The notes under the pieces: model-generated
What the model saw: only the letters and a program-made list of their open reading frames with translations
Database searches by the model: none
Told to the model about the DNA's origin: nothing
In this document: positions 10,607 through 18,657 of the stretch, piece after piece
How positions within the stretch are numbered: position 1 is the stretch's first letter
Layout of the letters: every line of letters starts with the position of its first letter
Made by a program: the position numbers and the translations under genes
Assembly: GCA_030765525.1 (NCBI GenBank)
Contig: JAVCCK010000031.1
Location: 1 to 64,000, forward strand
DNA from: Candidatus Lernaella stagnicola
GTDB lineage: Bacteria > Lernaellota > Lernaellaia > Lernaellales > Lernaellaceae
Reading direction: 5' to 3'
DNA: 64,000 nt

Positions 10607-11258
10607 AGAACAAACCCGTACCAACCAAGTTTCCGCACGTACGAAGATGTGGGCCACTTCGCGGCAAACTGAATTACCGATAACGGACAGAGACGGCCTC
10701 GACGACTCACGAAATAGTGAAAAACGTGATGTAGTAGGGAATACCGAAATCGGGCGGAAAGTATGCTCTCGGTGCCATAGTTAATTAGCAAACAGTACTA
10801 TTAACATATTGTCGTTTGTTGTTATTCGTGTTGATAAAGGTTCCTAAATTTGATTCAACCGGCATAAATAACAGGTTTTTATTTGATAATAATAATTTGC
10901 AGGAAACACGGGAACAATGCACAAGGGGCTTGAAGGCGGGTGTGCAAATGAGTATAGTTCACTTGGATTCAAGGTAGCTTGAAGAAAAACAACAGACAAT
11001 TGGAAATGTTGCATGTAGCATAATATAGGTGGCGATGGATCGCTAGAACGAGAAAATCATCAAACCTTGGCTTCGGTATAAAACCGAAGCAGAGAGGTTG
11101 GAAAACCTGACCATTGGGGATAGGAATTTAGGGAGGAGTCAGAGGTTGTTTCCAATCCAGGAGCATCAGCTACTTTCCCGGATCATCAACCTACCGCCGC
11201 GAGTCCGACACCCTAGATTGCAACATCTCGGAACCGGCGCAACGCAAGCGGAGACGTT
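10607..11258. other. 652-bp AT-richer intergenic region
   Basis: No convincing reading frame was found on either strand. The stretch from about 10780 to 11000 is clearly AT-richer than its surroundings and holds many TTGxxA/TATAAT-like hexamers, so promoters are likely but none can be chosen. A compact hairpin is listed separately at 11070-11090. The region ends in the leader of the CI/LexA-like regulator gene. Confidence 0.6.
11061..11100 (+). other. Stem-loop upstream of CI-like regulator
   Basis: GCTTCGGT (11070-11077) and ACCGAAGC (11083-11090) form a perfect 8-bp stem with a 5-base loop ATAAA. An outer AACCT/AGGTT pairing (within 11061-11066 and 11095-11099) can extend it. No U-tract follows, and the structure lies about 160 bp before the start of the regulator gene, so it is more likely a leader RNA element or a small RNA part than a terminator. 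It does not match a riboswitch class I know. Confidence 0.45.
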
Positions 11259-11957
11259 ATGAAGAACAAAGAGTTTAGCGAAAGGGTCCGGCAACTCGTC
11301 AAAGAGTACGCGAACGGCGTATATTCTCGCTTTGGTCGTATGGTGGGCGTCGCCCAACCAACGATCAAACGCTACCTCGAAGGTGATGCGCTACCGAACT
11401 TCCAGGTCATTAAGAAAATCTGCAATACATGCGGCATTACGCCGAACTGGCTCGTATACGGATGGGAACCCAAATACCGCGAAGCCGAGTCCTACATGCA
11501 CAAAGGCTTCCGGATCGTCATTGGCGAGGACGTTCCGTCCGCTTACGACGCCGAGTTCAAAGCCATTCCGTTGTTGACGCCCGCTGCGTGGGCCAATCCG
11601 CGCGCCAAAGGGCCGGTCGTCAATGAAGAAACCTGCACCGAATATATGCTCGCGCCCAATTGGCCCGACGCCGATTACGTCGCGATTCGCATGCCCGACG
11701 CCGGGATGCGGGGCGAAATCGAAAAAGGTGATCTGATCCTCATGAACCTCAAGGTGCCCAAGCGTTTGACGCCGCGCACCCTGTTGGTCATCAAGCATGG
11801 CGATGTTGTCACCATTCGTCGCCCGCTGGGGACGGTCCTGTATTCGAACGATCCTTCCCGCTTTCCGCCGGTCGAAATCAAGAACGTCAAGGTTCTTGGC
11901 CTCGTTACCGAAGCGCGCCGCCGCGTGGAAACCGAACGGAAGATCAAGAAGCTCTAA
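11259..11957 (+). CDS. CI/LexA-like regulator: HTH plus degenerate S24 peptidase domain
   Basis: A 232-residue cytoplasmic protein. The N-terminus (about 5-70) is a Cro/CI-type helix-turn-helix (GRMVGVAQPTIKRYLEG). The C-terminal half is a LexA/CI-type S24 peptidase fold (AIRMPDAGM then EIEKGDLILMN). In active S24 proteins the motif reads D-S-M with a catalytic Ser; here Gly149 is at that place. The partner Lys, normally in the strand after the GDxVxI segment, is Arg (VVTIRRPL). The protein should therefore not self-cleave, and could be a ligand-responsive or constitutive repressor. It stands alone, ahead of a strong terminator, with no phage genes nearby. Its target is unknown; flagellar genes start 1.1 kb downstream. 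Confidence 0.85.
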   Translation: MKNKEFSERVRQLVKEYANGVYSRFGRMVGVAQPTIKRYLEGDALPNFQVIKKICNTCGITPNWLVYGWEPKYREAESYMHKGFRIVIGEDVPSAYDAEFKAIPLLTPAAWANPRAKGPVVNEETCTEYMLAPNWPDADYVAIRMPDAGMRGEIEKGDLILMNLKVPKRLTPRTLLVIKHGDVVTIRRPLGTVLYSNDPSRFPPVEIKNVKVLGLVTEARRRVETERKIKKL

Positions 11958-11987
11958 CGGAAGATCAAAAAGTTCTCGAAGAAAACG

Positions 11988-12020
11988 CCCCCGGTCATTG
12001 TGGCCGGGGGTTTTGTGTTT
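11988..12020. terminator. Rho-independent terminator between convergent genes
   Basis: CCCCCGG (11988-11994) pairs with CCGGGGG (12004-12010), extended by C-G and T-G pairs around a 5-base loop, and is followed by TTTTGTGTTT on the plus strand. On the minus strand the same stem is followed by CGTTTTC. It lies 30 bp after the CI-like gene and directly abuts the end of the opposing lipoprotein gene, so it probably serves both. Confidence 0.9.
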
Positions 12021-12746
12021 CTACTGACCGTGGCACACCAGACACTGCGCCTTCTCCTGCCATTGCTTGTCGTGCTGGTCCTGATGACATTTCAAGCAAT
12101 CCAGCGCCCATAAATGCCCACCCATAAAGGGATCGTTTTGCCAAGTGCCCTTTTTGTGACAGGCCGTGCATTGGTCGTTTGAATACTGGTGGTTGTGAGG
12201 TTCTCGCGGCGTCACGCCCAGGAAGTTCGTGTCGTGGCAGAAATAGCAGTACCAGCTACTCTTATGGTTTTTCGGGTACGTCGGCGGCGCGACGGAGTCG
12301 TCGTTGTCGTCATCATCGTTGTCGTCATCGTCATCGTCATCATCATCATCGGCGTCGTCATCGTTGTCGTCGTCGTCATCGGTCGCGTCGTCGTCGGTTG
12401 CGTCGTCATCGTCATCGCCGGGGGCAGTGGGGTCGACGCAGCAACTATCGTCGCACACGTAACCGGGGCCCAACTCCGCGAAGCAATCGGCGTTGGTTTC
12501 GCAGGTAACATCGCAATCGGTCGCCACGCAACAACCATTTTTGCAAATTGTGCCCTCGCCGAGTTGCGCGACGCAATCCGCGTTGTCTTCGCATGTAATG
12601 CATTCCGAGTCGGGATTTTCGTCGTCCTCGGAATTATCCCGAGGCAGGGTTGCGCCTTCCTCACTGGACGAGCAAGCGAACATCAGCGCCAAACCGCAGA
12701 GCGCGACGATCAGGGTAGACGCAATCAAGGTCTTCGACAGGGTCAT
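12021..12746 (-). CDS. Lipoprotein with Cys-rich repeats, poly-Asp linker and four CXXCH haem motifs
   Basis: A 241-residue exported protein. The signal peptide ends near LALMFAC (Cys25), then SSSEEG, giving a likely lipidated N-terminus. Residues about 48-105 hold two copies of a disulfide-type module (C-x2-C-x4-C-x8-C-x3-CC; for example CEDNADC and CETNADC). Next comes a roughly 40-residue run of Asp with a few Asn, Ala and Thr. The C-terminal 80 residues carry four CXXCH motifs (CYFCH, CTACH, CLKCH, CLVCH), so this is a probable multihaem c-type cytochrome that transfers electrons at the cell surface or in the periplasm. The haem domain is short and resembles cytochrome c3/c7-like modules. 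No redox partner is nearby. Confidence 0.85.
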   Translation of the reverse strand: MTLSKTLIASTLIVALCGLALMFACSSSEEGATLPRDNSEDDENPDSECITCEDNADCVAQLGEGTICKNGCCVATDCDVTCETNADCFAELGPGYVCDDSCCVDPTAPGDDDDDATDDDATDDDDDNDDDADDDDDDDDDDNDDDDNDDSVAPPTYPKNHKSSWYCYFCHDTNFLGVTPREPHNHQYSNDQCTACHKKGTWQNDPFMGGHLWALDCLKCHQDQHDKQWQEKAQCLVCHGQ

Positions 12747-13084
12747 GGAAAGGTTCCTCTGACAGTACGGGCAACGGCCCGGTAATTTTCACGCCGCAAT
12801 TCTAGCAACTCGGACGACAATGTGAAATATCCAATCGCCGGCGCGGCGAATTGTGTTTGCGTCGCAACGCCGGGGATCGGCCCCACCACCCGCGGCCATC
12901 GGCCGCCCATCGACGCGGCGGCAACCCTTGCCACCCCGGGGGCGGCAAAAAGCGCCGGGGCAGAGCGTTTTCGGTGTGCTTTGGGAACTGTAAAACAAGC
13001 CAAAATCAATTGGTTAGGAAAAGTGCGACGGCTTGGCACCGTCCTTGCTCCGAACCCAGGTAAGCCCGAGTGAGGAGTGTGCCA
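12747..13084. other. Intergenic region upstream of flgF
   Basis: A 338-bp gap between the divergent cytochrome lipoprotein gene and flgF. It carries a consensus sigma-54 promoter (13034-13049, listed separately). A GC-rich tract at about 12880-12965 has no clear reading frame. The 9-mer ATGTGAAAT (12820-12828) also occurs upstream of the flgC sigma-54 promoter. Confidence 0.6.
13034..13049 (+). promoter_or_regulatory. Sigma-54 promoter of the flgF operon
   Basis: TGGCAC (13034-13039), five bases, then TTGCT (13045-13049) matches the -24/-12 consensus with the required GG and GC pairs 12 bp apart. Transcription should start near 13060, about 25 bp before the flgF ATG. The NtrC-type activators encoded at 36811 and 41832 are the natural partners. 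Confidence 0.88.
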
Positions 13085-13834
13085 ATGCAAAACACGATCT
13101 GGAACGCCGTAGCCGGCAGCCTTTACGAGATGAAGCGTCTCGACGTAATCGCCAACAATCTGGCCAACGCCGACACCAATGGATACAAGGCCGATACGCT
13201 GAGTTTCAACGCCTACCTCGCGCAGATTCAACAGAAGCGGTTCACCGGCGACCGCCGGCAAATGCACAGCATTCAGGACCAGATGCAAACTCACACTCAA
13301 TTTGCGACGGGCGCGTTGAAGGTCACCGGAAACCAACTCGACGTCGCCATCGCCGGCGACGGCTTTTTTACGATCGACACCCCCGACGGCACCATGTACA
13401 CCCGCGCCGGGAACTTCCAACTCGACGCTGAAGGGCAACTAGTGACCACGGAGGGGAACATTGTCGTGGGCGACACCGGCCCGCTGCAGCTCCAGGACGG
13501 TTTGGCCGTGGACTTGGTCTTCGACGAGTACGGTCTGCTGTATCAGGCGGGCGAGGAAATCGGCCGGCTGCAAATTGCCCACATCGAGAATCCCGAAACC
13601 CTGGAGAAAGCCGGCGGCAAGCTGTTTCGCCCCACGCAATTAACCCGCGCCACGCCGATGGAAACACCGGATGTTCGCCAAGGGGTGGTCGAGGGAAGCA
13701 ACGTCAATTTGGTTCACGAAGTTGTCGGGATCGTTCAAGCCGGACGGTCTTTTGAAGCATACCAACGGGTGATCATGCTGGTCGACCAACTCAACCAGCG
13801 CGCCACCCAACAACTCGGCCAGATGCCGAGCTAA
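13085..13834 (+). CDS. flgF: Flagellar proximal/distal rod protein FlgF
   Basis: A 249-residue rod component secreted by the flagellar export apparatus. The N-terminal rod signature RLDVIANNLANADTNGYKAD is followed by a central strand-rich domain (GDGFFTIDTPDGTMYTRAGNF). The C-terminal coiled-coil helix ends QRVIMLVDQLNQRATQQLGQ. The ATG at 13085 follows GAGGAG; an in-frame start five codons upstream is less well placed. It is first in the flgFGAHIJ run and directly downstream of the sigma-54 promoter. The call as FlgF rather than FlgG rests on its order before the clear flgG and on its shorter, more divergent central domain. Confidence 0.93.
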   Translation: MQNTIWNAVAGSLYEMKRLDVIANNLANADTNGYKADTLSFNAYLAQIQQKRFTGDRRQMHSIQDQMQTHTQFATGALKVTGNQLDVAIAGDGFFTIDTPDGTMYTRAGNFQLDAEGQLVTTEGNIVVGDTGPLQLQDGLAVDLVFDEYGLLYQAGEEIGRLQIAHIENPETLEKAGGKLFRPTQLTRATPMETPDVRQGVVEGSNVNLVHEVVGIVQAGRSFEAYQRVIMLVDQLNQRATQQLGQMPS

Positions 13835-13858
13835 CGCGGCCCGAAGGAGGATACGATT

Positions 13859-14647
13859 ATGATGCGCGCTCTTTGGTCTTCGGCGACCGGGATGGAAGCC
13901 CAACAACTGAAAATCGACGTCATTTCCAATAACCTGGCCAACGTTAACACGCCGGGTTACAAGCGCAGCCGCGTCGACTTCCAGGATCTGCTTTATCAGA
14001 CCCAAAAAGCGCCCGGTTCGCTTACCGCCGCCGGCACCGCCGGTCCGGGCGGCGTACAGGTTGGTCTCGGCGTTCGTACCGGCGGCCTCCAAAAAATTCA
14101 TACTGAAGGCGATTTCCAGCAGACCCAAAACAACTTGGATATCGCGGTCGAGGGCGACGGTTTCTTCCAAGTGCTGCTGCCCAACGGCGAACTCGCCTAC
14201 AGCCGCGCTGGCAACTTCCGTTTGAATTCGGAGGGTACCGTGGTCACTCCCGACGGGTACGTGCTCCAACCGGAAATCTCGATTCCCGCCGAAGCCACCG
14301 ACATCACGATCGCGCCGGACGGCACTGTGAGCGTAACGCAGACCGGCGAGGCGACATCCGAGGAAGTGGGCCAGATTCAAGTCGCCCGCTTCGCCAATCC
14401 CGCCGGTTTGCGGGCCATGGGCCGCAACGTGCACTTGGAGAGCGGCGCGTCGGGCACGCCGGAGTTGGGTACTCCCGGCGAAAACGGCCTTGGCACTCTC
14501 GCCCAGGGTTTCTTGGAAATGAGCAACGTCAATCTTGTGGAGGAGATGGTCAACATGATCAGTGCTCAGCGCGCTTACGAAACCAGTTCGCGCGTCATCT
14601 CCACAGCGGACGAAATGCTGCAAGCGGCCACCCGAGTGATTGGATAA
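13859..14647 (+). CDS. flgG: Flagellar distal rod protein FlgG
   Basis: The 262-residue distal rod subunit, which spans the periplasm beneath the P and L rings. It begins [20 protein letters not shown] and has [19 protein letters not shown], the typical FlgG N-terminus. The middle has [24 protein letters not shown], and the C-terminus [20 protein letters not shown] is the conserved D0 helix. GGAGG lies 8 bp before the ATG. It follows flgF by 24 bp and precedes flgA by 10 bp in one operon. Confidence 0.97.
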   Translation: MMRALWSSATGMEAQQLKIDVISNNLANVNTPGYKRSRVDFQDLLYQTQKAPGSLTAAGTAGPGGVQVGLGVRTGGLQKIHTEGDFQQTQNNLDIAVEGDGFFQVLLPNGELAYSRAGNFRLNSEGTVVTPDGYVLQPEISIPAEATDITIAPDGTVSVTQTGEATSEEVGQIQVARFANPAGLRAMGRNVHLESGASGTPELGTPGENGLGTLAQGFLEMSNVNLVEEMVNMISAQRAYETSSRVISTADEMLQAATRVIG

Positions 14648-14657
14648 GGGTGACGGA

Positions 14658-15602
14658 ATGATCAAACGCCTGCTCATCGTGGTTCTCGTGTCGCTGGCGG
14701 CGGCAAGCCTCGCTTGGTCCGAGGCGGACGCGCCGATGGTGCCCGAGACCGTTACCGTGCGCGGCGAGCAGATTACCCTGGCGCATCTGGTGCAGGCGGC
14801 GGGCGTCACGGCAGGTGACCATCTTCGTCGTGTCGTGCTGATGAAATCGCCCCATCCCGGGCAGTCCCGCACGCTCAGCGGCGCTTACGTCAAACAAAAA
14901 CTGGCAGACGCAGGCCTCGACTACATCGCCACGCCGCCGCGCATCCGCGTTGAGCGGCCCGGCTTCCGAATCGACCCGGCAACCGGCCGCGAAGTCGTGA
15001 TCGAACACATCCGCTCCCGCGCACCGTGGCCCGCCGATCGGTACGACATAGAAATCGTGCGCGACCATATGCCGCTTACCGCTGAGCCCGGTCACGTGGC
15101 GGCGCGGATCTATCACAGCCCCAGTGACAACCTCGCCGGCACGCATACTTACGTCGTGGAATACCGCGTCGATGGTCACCCGGCCGGGCGGGGGTCGTTC
15201 ACCGTGCGGGTGCATGTGCAGGCGACGGTCTACGTTGCGGCGCACCAACTAAACCGGGGTGTGTTGCTTTCCGATCGCGACCTGGTGCCCAAGCGGGTCG
15301 ACCTGGCCGATATCCGGGCCTTGCCGGAAACCGATAGGAGCAAGCTCCTGGGCGCGCGGATTCGACACACGATCCGCGAGGGAGAAATCGTTACCGAAGC
15401 GGCGCTCGATCCGGTACCGGTCGTACGGCGCGGCGACGCCGTGGTGGTTGTCGCACGGCGTGACAAGATGGTCGTTACCGCGTTTGGCGTCGCGAAGGAA
15501 AACGGCGCGTTGGGCGAAGTGATTCGCGTTGAAAACGTACAGAGTAAGCGCGTCGTTCACGCGCGGGTTGAGAACAGCAACACCGTGGTCGTGCTGTTCT
15601 AA
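14658..15602 (+). CDS. flgA: P-ring assembly chaperone FlgA
   Basis: A periplasmic chaperone needed to build the P-ring from FlgI. The signal peptide MIKRLLIVVLVSLAAASLAWS is followed by an N-terminal domain and, from about residue 190, the SAF-type domain (RGVLLSDRDLVPKRVDLADI, then GARIRHTIREGEIVTEAALD). The C-terminus has VRVENVQSKR-type residues and ends in NTVVVLF, as in FlgA. The ATG at 14658 is chosen because the signal peptide begins there. At 314 residues it is longer than the E. coli protein, mainly in the N-terminal part. Confidence 0.92.
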   Translation: MIKRLLIVVLVSLAAASLAWSEADAPMVPETVTVRGEQITLAHLVQAAGVTAGDHLRRVVLMKSPHPGQSRTLSGAYVKQKLADAGLDYIATPPRIRVERPGFRIDPATGREVVIEHIRSRAPWPADRYDIEIVRDHMPLTAEPGHVAARIYHSPSDNLAGTHTYVVEYRVDGHPAGRGSFTVRVHVQATVYVAAHQLNRGVLLSDRDLVPKRVDLADIRALPETDRSKLLGARIRHTIREGEIVTEAALDPVPVVRRGDAVVVVARRDKMVVTAFGVAKENGALGEVIRVENVQSKRVVHARVENSNTVVVLF

Positions 15603-15614
15603 GGAGAGATTTCG

Positions 15615-16502
15615 ATGGAAGAAAACCTCGTCAAAGTCGCCTTGAAAAAGGATGTTGAGGAAAACCGCAAGCCCGCCAGGCGGCCACAGGCGGGTTTGAT
15701 TCATGATTGGCTCGGGGCGGGTGTGTATGACCGGACTCTCAGCCGCATGGAAGAAAAAAACCGCCGGCGTCGGGAAAGCCTCACGGGCTCGACGTTGGTG
15801 CTGGCGCTTGTGTTGCTGGCGGCGGTCTTGCTGATGGCCGGTTGCATCAGCGCCAAATCTGCGCCGCTTTCGCCGATCAACGGGTACAAAGTGGTCGATT
15901 TTACCGACAACTACATTCCCGGCCGCTCGGGCCCGGTGCGGGGCCTGGGCAGTATTTTTCCAGGCGAGCAGTTCCGCAATCCGATCAGCGATCACCGCGC
16001 GGCGTTCATCAATGACTTGGTGACCGTGTCCATCGTCGAGGACAGCTCCGCCACCGGCAAAGCGAAAACCAAAACCGGACGCGAAAGCAGTGTCGGCGCG
16101 GGTATCCAAGGATTGCTCGGTTTCGAACAAAGCTTGGCGCGCTCGCGGCCGAACATGAATCTGGACTCGCTGGTGGCCGCCAAGACGAAAAATGATTTCA
16201 ACGGCACCGGCGAAACTTCGCGGGAAACGAAGGTCGTGTCCACCATGACGTGCACGGTCGTGGAATCGTACCCGAACGGGAATCTGTTGATCCGCGGCAA
16301 ACGCATGATCAAGGTCAACGGCGAAGAGCAGATCATCACGCTGTCGGGAATCGCCCGCCCCGAGGATATCGACTCCACAAATTCGATCAAAAGCACGCGC
16401 ATTGCCGACACCCGCATCACCTACTACGGCAAGGGCGTCGTGAGTGACAAACAGAAGCCCGGCTGGATGATGCGGGCTTTCGATAACGTCTGGCCGTTCT
16501 AG
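15615..16502 (+). CDS. flgH: Flagellar L-ring protein FlgH with long N-terminal extension
   Basis: FlgH forms the outer-membrane L-ring. The C-terminal 200 residues are typical: NGNLLIRGKRMIKVNGEEQIITLSG-like strands (seen in two parts) and IADTRITYYGKGVV near the end. The odd part is the N-terminus. From the best start (ATG at 15615 after AAGGAGA) a 57-residue charged stretch precedes the hydrophobic segment and the LMAGC lipobox (Cys77). A later in-frame ATG at 15747 (codon 45) would shorten this but lacks a ribosome binding site. If the long form is made, the signal peptide has an extended cytoplasmic n-region. Confidence 0.93.
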   Translation: MEENLVKVALKKDVEENRKPARRPQAGLIHDWLGAGVYDRTLSRMEEKNRRRRESLTGSTLVLALVLLAAVLLMAGCISAKSAPLSPINGYKVVDFTDNYIPGRSGPVRGLGSIFPGEQFRNPISDHRAAFINDLVTVSIVEDSSATGKAKTKTGRESSVGAGIQGLLGFEQSLARSRPNMNLDSLVAAKTKNDFNGTGETSRETKVVSTMTCTVVESYPNGNLLIRGKRMIKVNGEEQIITLSGIARPEDIDSTNSIKSTRIADTRITYYGKGVVSDKQKPGWMMRAFDNVWPF

Positions 16503-16512
16503 GGAGGAAGGC

Positions 16513-17610
16513 ATGAAACGCTTGGCATGGCTCATCGCGATTTTCGTAACGGTGGCGTTTGCTGTTCCGGCGGGCGCCGCGCGTCTTAAGGATATTGCCG
16601 ACTTCGGCGGAGTGCGCTCCAACCAGTTAGTCGGTTACGGATTGGTCGTCGGTCTCAACAAAACGGGTGACGGCAATTCGATGCGCTCGACCACCAACAG
16701 CATCCTCAACATGTTGACCTCCATGGGCGTCAAAGTCGAACAGCGCGACATCAAAAGCGGCAACGTCGCCGCCGTGATGGTTACCGCGACGCTGCCCCCC
16801 TTCGCCCGCCAGGGGCAAAAGCTCGACGTAACCGTGTCGTCGGTCGGCGACGCGAAAAGTCTGCAAGGCGGCACGCTCATTATGTGCCCGCTCAAAGGAC
16901 CCGATAGTAGAACATACGCCGTGGCGCAGGGCGCCGTGAGTATCGGCGGCTACGCGGCGGGCGGCGGCGGCGACAGCGTAACGAAAAACCACCCGACGGC
17001 GGGTATCGTGCCGTCCGGAGCGATGGTGGAACACGAAGTCACCGTGATGCTGAACGCGTTGAAGGAAGTTACCATCGCGATGAGTAGCCAAGACTTCTCC
17101 ACGGCGATGCGCGCCGCCAACGCCATCAATCAAGACCTGGGCGGCGAGGGGGCGCGCGCGGTGGACAGTCGGACGATCCGCCTCACGGTTCCGGAGGCGT
17201 ACAAGGGAAACATCCCCGCGCTGATGGCACGTATCGAAAACGTCGACGTCCAGCCCGAGACAATCGCCAAGGTCATTGTCAACGAACGAACCGGCACCGT
17301 GGTGATGGGCTCGAACGTGCGCCTGTCGCCTGTGGCCATCGCCCACGGAAACATCCATGTGAAGATCGCCACGACACCGGTGATCAGCCAACCGGGAGCT
17401 CTTTCGGGCGGCCAAACCGTCGTGACACAAAACACGAACGTGGTGGTCACCGAGGACGGTGGGCAGATGTTCATGTTGCCGATACAAACTTCCATCGGCG
17501 ATTTGGTCACCGCGCTCAACGCCGTGGGCGTCTCGGCGCGGGACTTGGTAGCGATATTGCAAGCAATCAAGGCTGCCGGGGCTTTACAGGCCCAACTGGA
17601 GATCATTTGA
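16513..17610 (+). CDS. flgI: Flagellar P-ring protein FlgI
   Basis: The 365-residue P-ring subunit in the periplasm. The signal peptide MKRLAWLIAIFVTVAFAVPA is followed by the family hallmarks: ARLKDIADFGGVRSNQLVGY, GLNKTGDG, VSSVGDAKSLQGGTL and the C-terminal LVTALNAVGVSARDLVAIL. Length is as expected. GGGAGG precedes the ATG, 10 bp after flgH. The flgA-flgH-flgI set together implies a diderm envelope. Confidence 0.97.
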   Translation: MKRLAWLIAIFVTVAFAVPAGAARLKDIADFGGVRSNQLVGYGLVVGLNKTGDGNSMRSTTNSILNMLTSMGVKVEQRDIKSGNVAAVMVTATLPPFARQGQKLDVTVSSVGDAKSLQGGTLIMCPLKGPDSRTYAVAQGAVSIGGYAAGGGGDSVTKNHPTAGIVPSGAMVEHEVTVMLNALKEVTIAMSSQDFSTAMRAANAINQDLGGEGARAVDSRTIRLTVPEAYKGNIPALMARIENVDVQPETIAKVIVNERTGTVVMGSNVRLSPVAIAHGNIHVKIATTPVISQPGALSGGQTVVTQNTNVVVTEDGGQMFMLPIQTSIGDLVTALNAVGVSARDLVAILQAIKAAGALQAQLEII

Positions 17611-17620
17611 GGAACTGAAG

Positions 17621-18067
17621 ATGAACGAGATGACGATCCTCAACGCCGACGCCATCGCCCCTCTGGTCGAGACCGGGCAGCCTGCCGCTTTGGCCGCTCG
17701 CCTCGACCACGTTGCGCAGGACCCAAGCTCCGCCGGGAAGGCGCAAAAGTTGTGGAAAGTGGCCGAGGGTTTCGAGGAAATGTTCCTTCATATGATGTTT
17801 CGCGCGATGCGAAAAACCACGATGAAACAAGGGCTTTTCGGTGACAACAACGCTACGCGCGTGTACGAATCCATGCAGGATGAGTATCTTTCTCGGGAGA
17901 TGAGTCACACGCGCCAATTCGGGTTGAGCACGATGATTTACGACTGGATGGTAAACACGCGACCCGAACTGAGAGATTTGAAATCCACGACCGCCCAGGC
18001 ATCCGGCGCGTATCAAAACGCGGCGGCTGTTAATGCGGCCCGAACGCAGGCAGATTTTGCCGATTAG
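17621..18067 (+). CDS. flgJ: Rod-binding protein FlgJ, N-terminal domain only
   Basis: A 148-residue protein matching the rod-cap half of FlgJ (VAEGFEEMFLHMMFRAMRKT, then DEYLSREMSHTRQFGL). The peptidoglycan hydrolase domain of enterobacterial FlgJ is absent, as in most bacteria outside the beta/gamma groups, so another muramidase must clear the way for the rod. It follows flgI by 10 bp with GAGGAA before the ATG and closes the first transcription block. Confidence 0.92.
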   Translation: MNEMTILNADAIAPLVETGQPAALAARLDHVAQDPSSAGKAQKLWKVAEGFEEMFLHMMFRAMRKTTMKQGLFGDNNATRVYESMQDEYLSREMSHTRQFGLSTMIYDWMVNTRPELRDLKSTTAQASGAYQNAAAVNAARTQADFAD

Positions 18068-18225
18068 ATGATCGAGAAACGGGCAGACTTTACCCGTATA
18101 AACGCTCTGTGACAATCGGACCACAAAAGGTAAGGATGGGCCAATTTTTGATCCATTTTGGACCACTTCGCGACGGAATCCCCCCTACCATAGGAAAAAA
18201 AGTTAGGAATAATCCTAAAAAGAGC

Positions 18226-18252
18226 TAAAGGAATCTGGTAGGATTCCGAAAC
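18226..18252 (+). promoter_or_regulatory. Candidate sigma-28 promoter of flgM
   Basis: TAAA (18226-18229), 15 bases, then TCCGAAAC (18245-18252) resembles the FliA consensus TAAA-N15-GCCGATAA, with five of eight -10 bases matching. It sits 30 bp before the flgM ATG in the 214-bp gap after flgJ. Overlapping inverted repeat GGAATC/GATTCC (18230-18247) lies between the two boxes. Confidence 0.45.
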
Positions 18253-18281
18253 GTGATTTAGAACACAACGGGAGACCGTGG

Positions 18282-18590
18282 ATGAAAGTCCAAAATGAAA
18301 ATGTAGTTCAAATTCAAAATGCGGTGCACAAGGCTGAATCCAAGACCCAGAACCAAGCGGTTAATCCGGAACAAGCTGCGGCGACCATGCCCGAAGAGAA
18401 AGTCACTTTTTCTGAAGAGGCGGTCAGCCTGCAGCAGATCGGCGCCGATGTAAAAGCCGGCGATGAAGTGCGGATGGCTCTGGTAAACAAGATCAAGGCG
18501 GAAGTCGAGGCGGGTACTTATGAACGCCCGGCCGACAAAATCGCCGAGGCAATGATCAATACGTCCTTGATCGAATCCTTGTATCGCTAA
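18282..18590 (+). CDS. flgM: Anti-sigma-28 factor FlgM
   Basis: A 102-residue protein with the FlgM organisation. It has a disordered, exportable N-terminal half rich in Gln, Asn and Ala, then a C-terminal helix pair that binds sigma-28 (VTFSEEAVSLQQI and VNKIKAEVEAGTYERPADKI). FlgM holds FliA inactive until hook completion lets it be exported. GGGAG precedes the ATG. It heads flgN-flgK-flgL and probably lies under a sigma-28 promoter, giving feedback control of the late class. fliA itself is not in the window. Confidence 0.93.
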   Translation: MKVQNENVVQIQNAVHKAESKTQNQAVNPEQAAATMPEEKVTFSEEAVSLQQIGADVKAGDEVRMALVNKIKAEVEAGTYERPADKIAEAMINTSLIESLYR

Positions 18591-18600
18591 CCAAGGCGCC

Positions 18601-18649
18601 TCCCTTTCCTTTAGATAACCGGAGACTACCGGTTGGGTCTGGAAAGGGA
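18601..18649 (+). promoter_or_regulatory. Extended hairpin covering the flgN ribosome binding site
   Basis: TCCCTTTCC (18601-18609) pairs with GGAAAGGGA (18641-18649), AGA (18613-18615) with TCT (18638-18640), and AACCGG (18617-18622) with CCGGTT (18629-18634) around a 6-base loop. That is 18 base pairs with small bulges. The 3' arm contains the purine-rich sequence that serves as Shine-Dalgarno for flgN and part of the first possible ATG. No U-tract follows. Confidence 0.6.
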
Positions 18650-18657
18650 TGGTTCGG

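Noticed and set aside
12300-12420. GAC/GAT repetitive tract, considered as a microsatellite or CRISPR-like repeat
   Set aside because: It is in frame with, and encodes, the acidic linker of the lipoprotein. There are no spacers or regular unit length.
15249-16622. A 457-codon minus-strand frame opposite flgA and flgH
   Set aside because: Antisense to well-supported genes with correct starts; the product is a His/Arg/Asp-rich shadow protein.
17621-18067. FlgJ muramidase
   Set aside because: Only the rod-binding half is present; no glucosaminidase domain follows.
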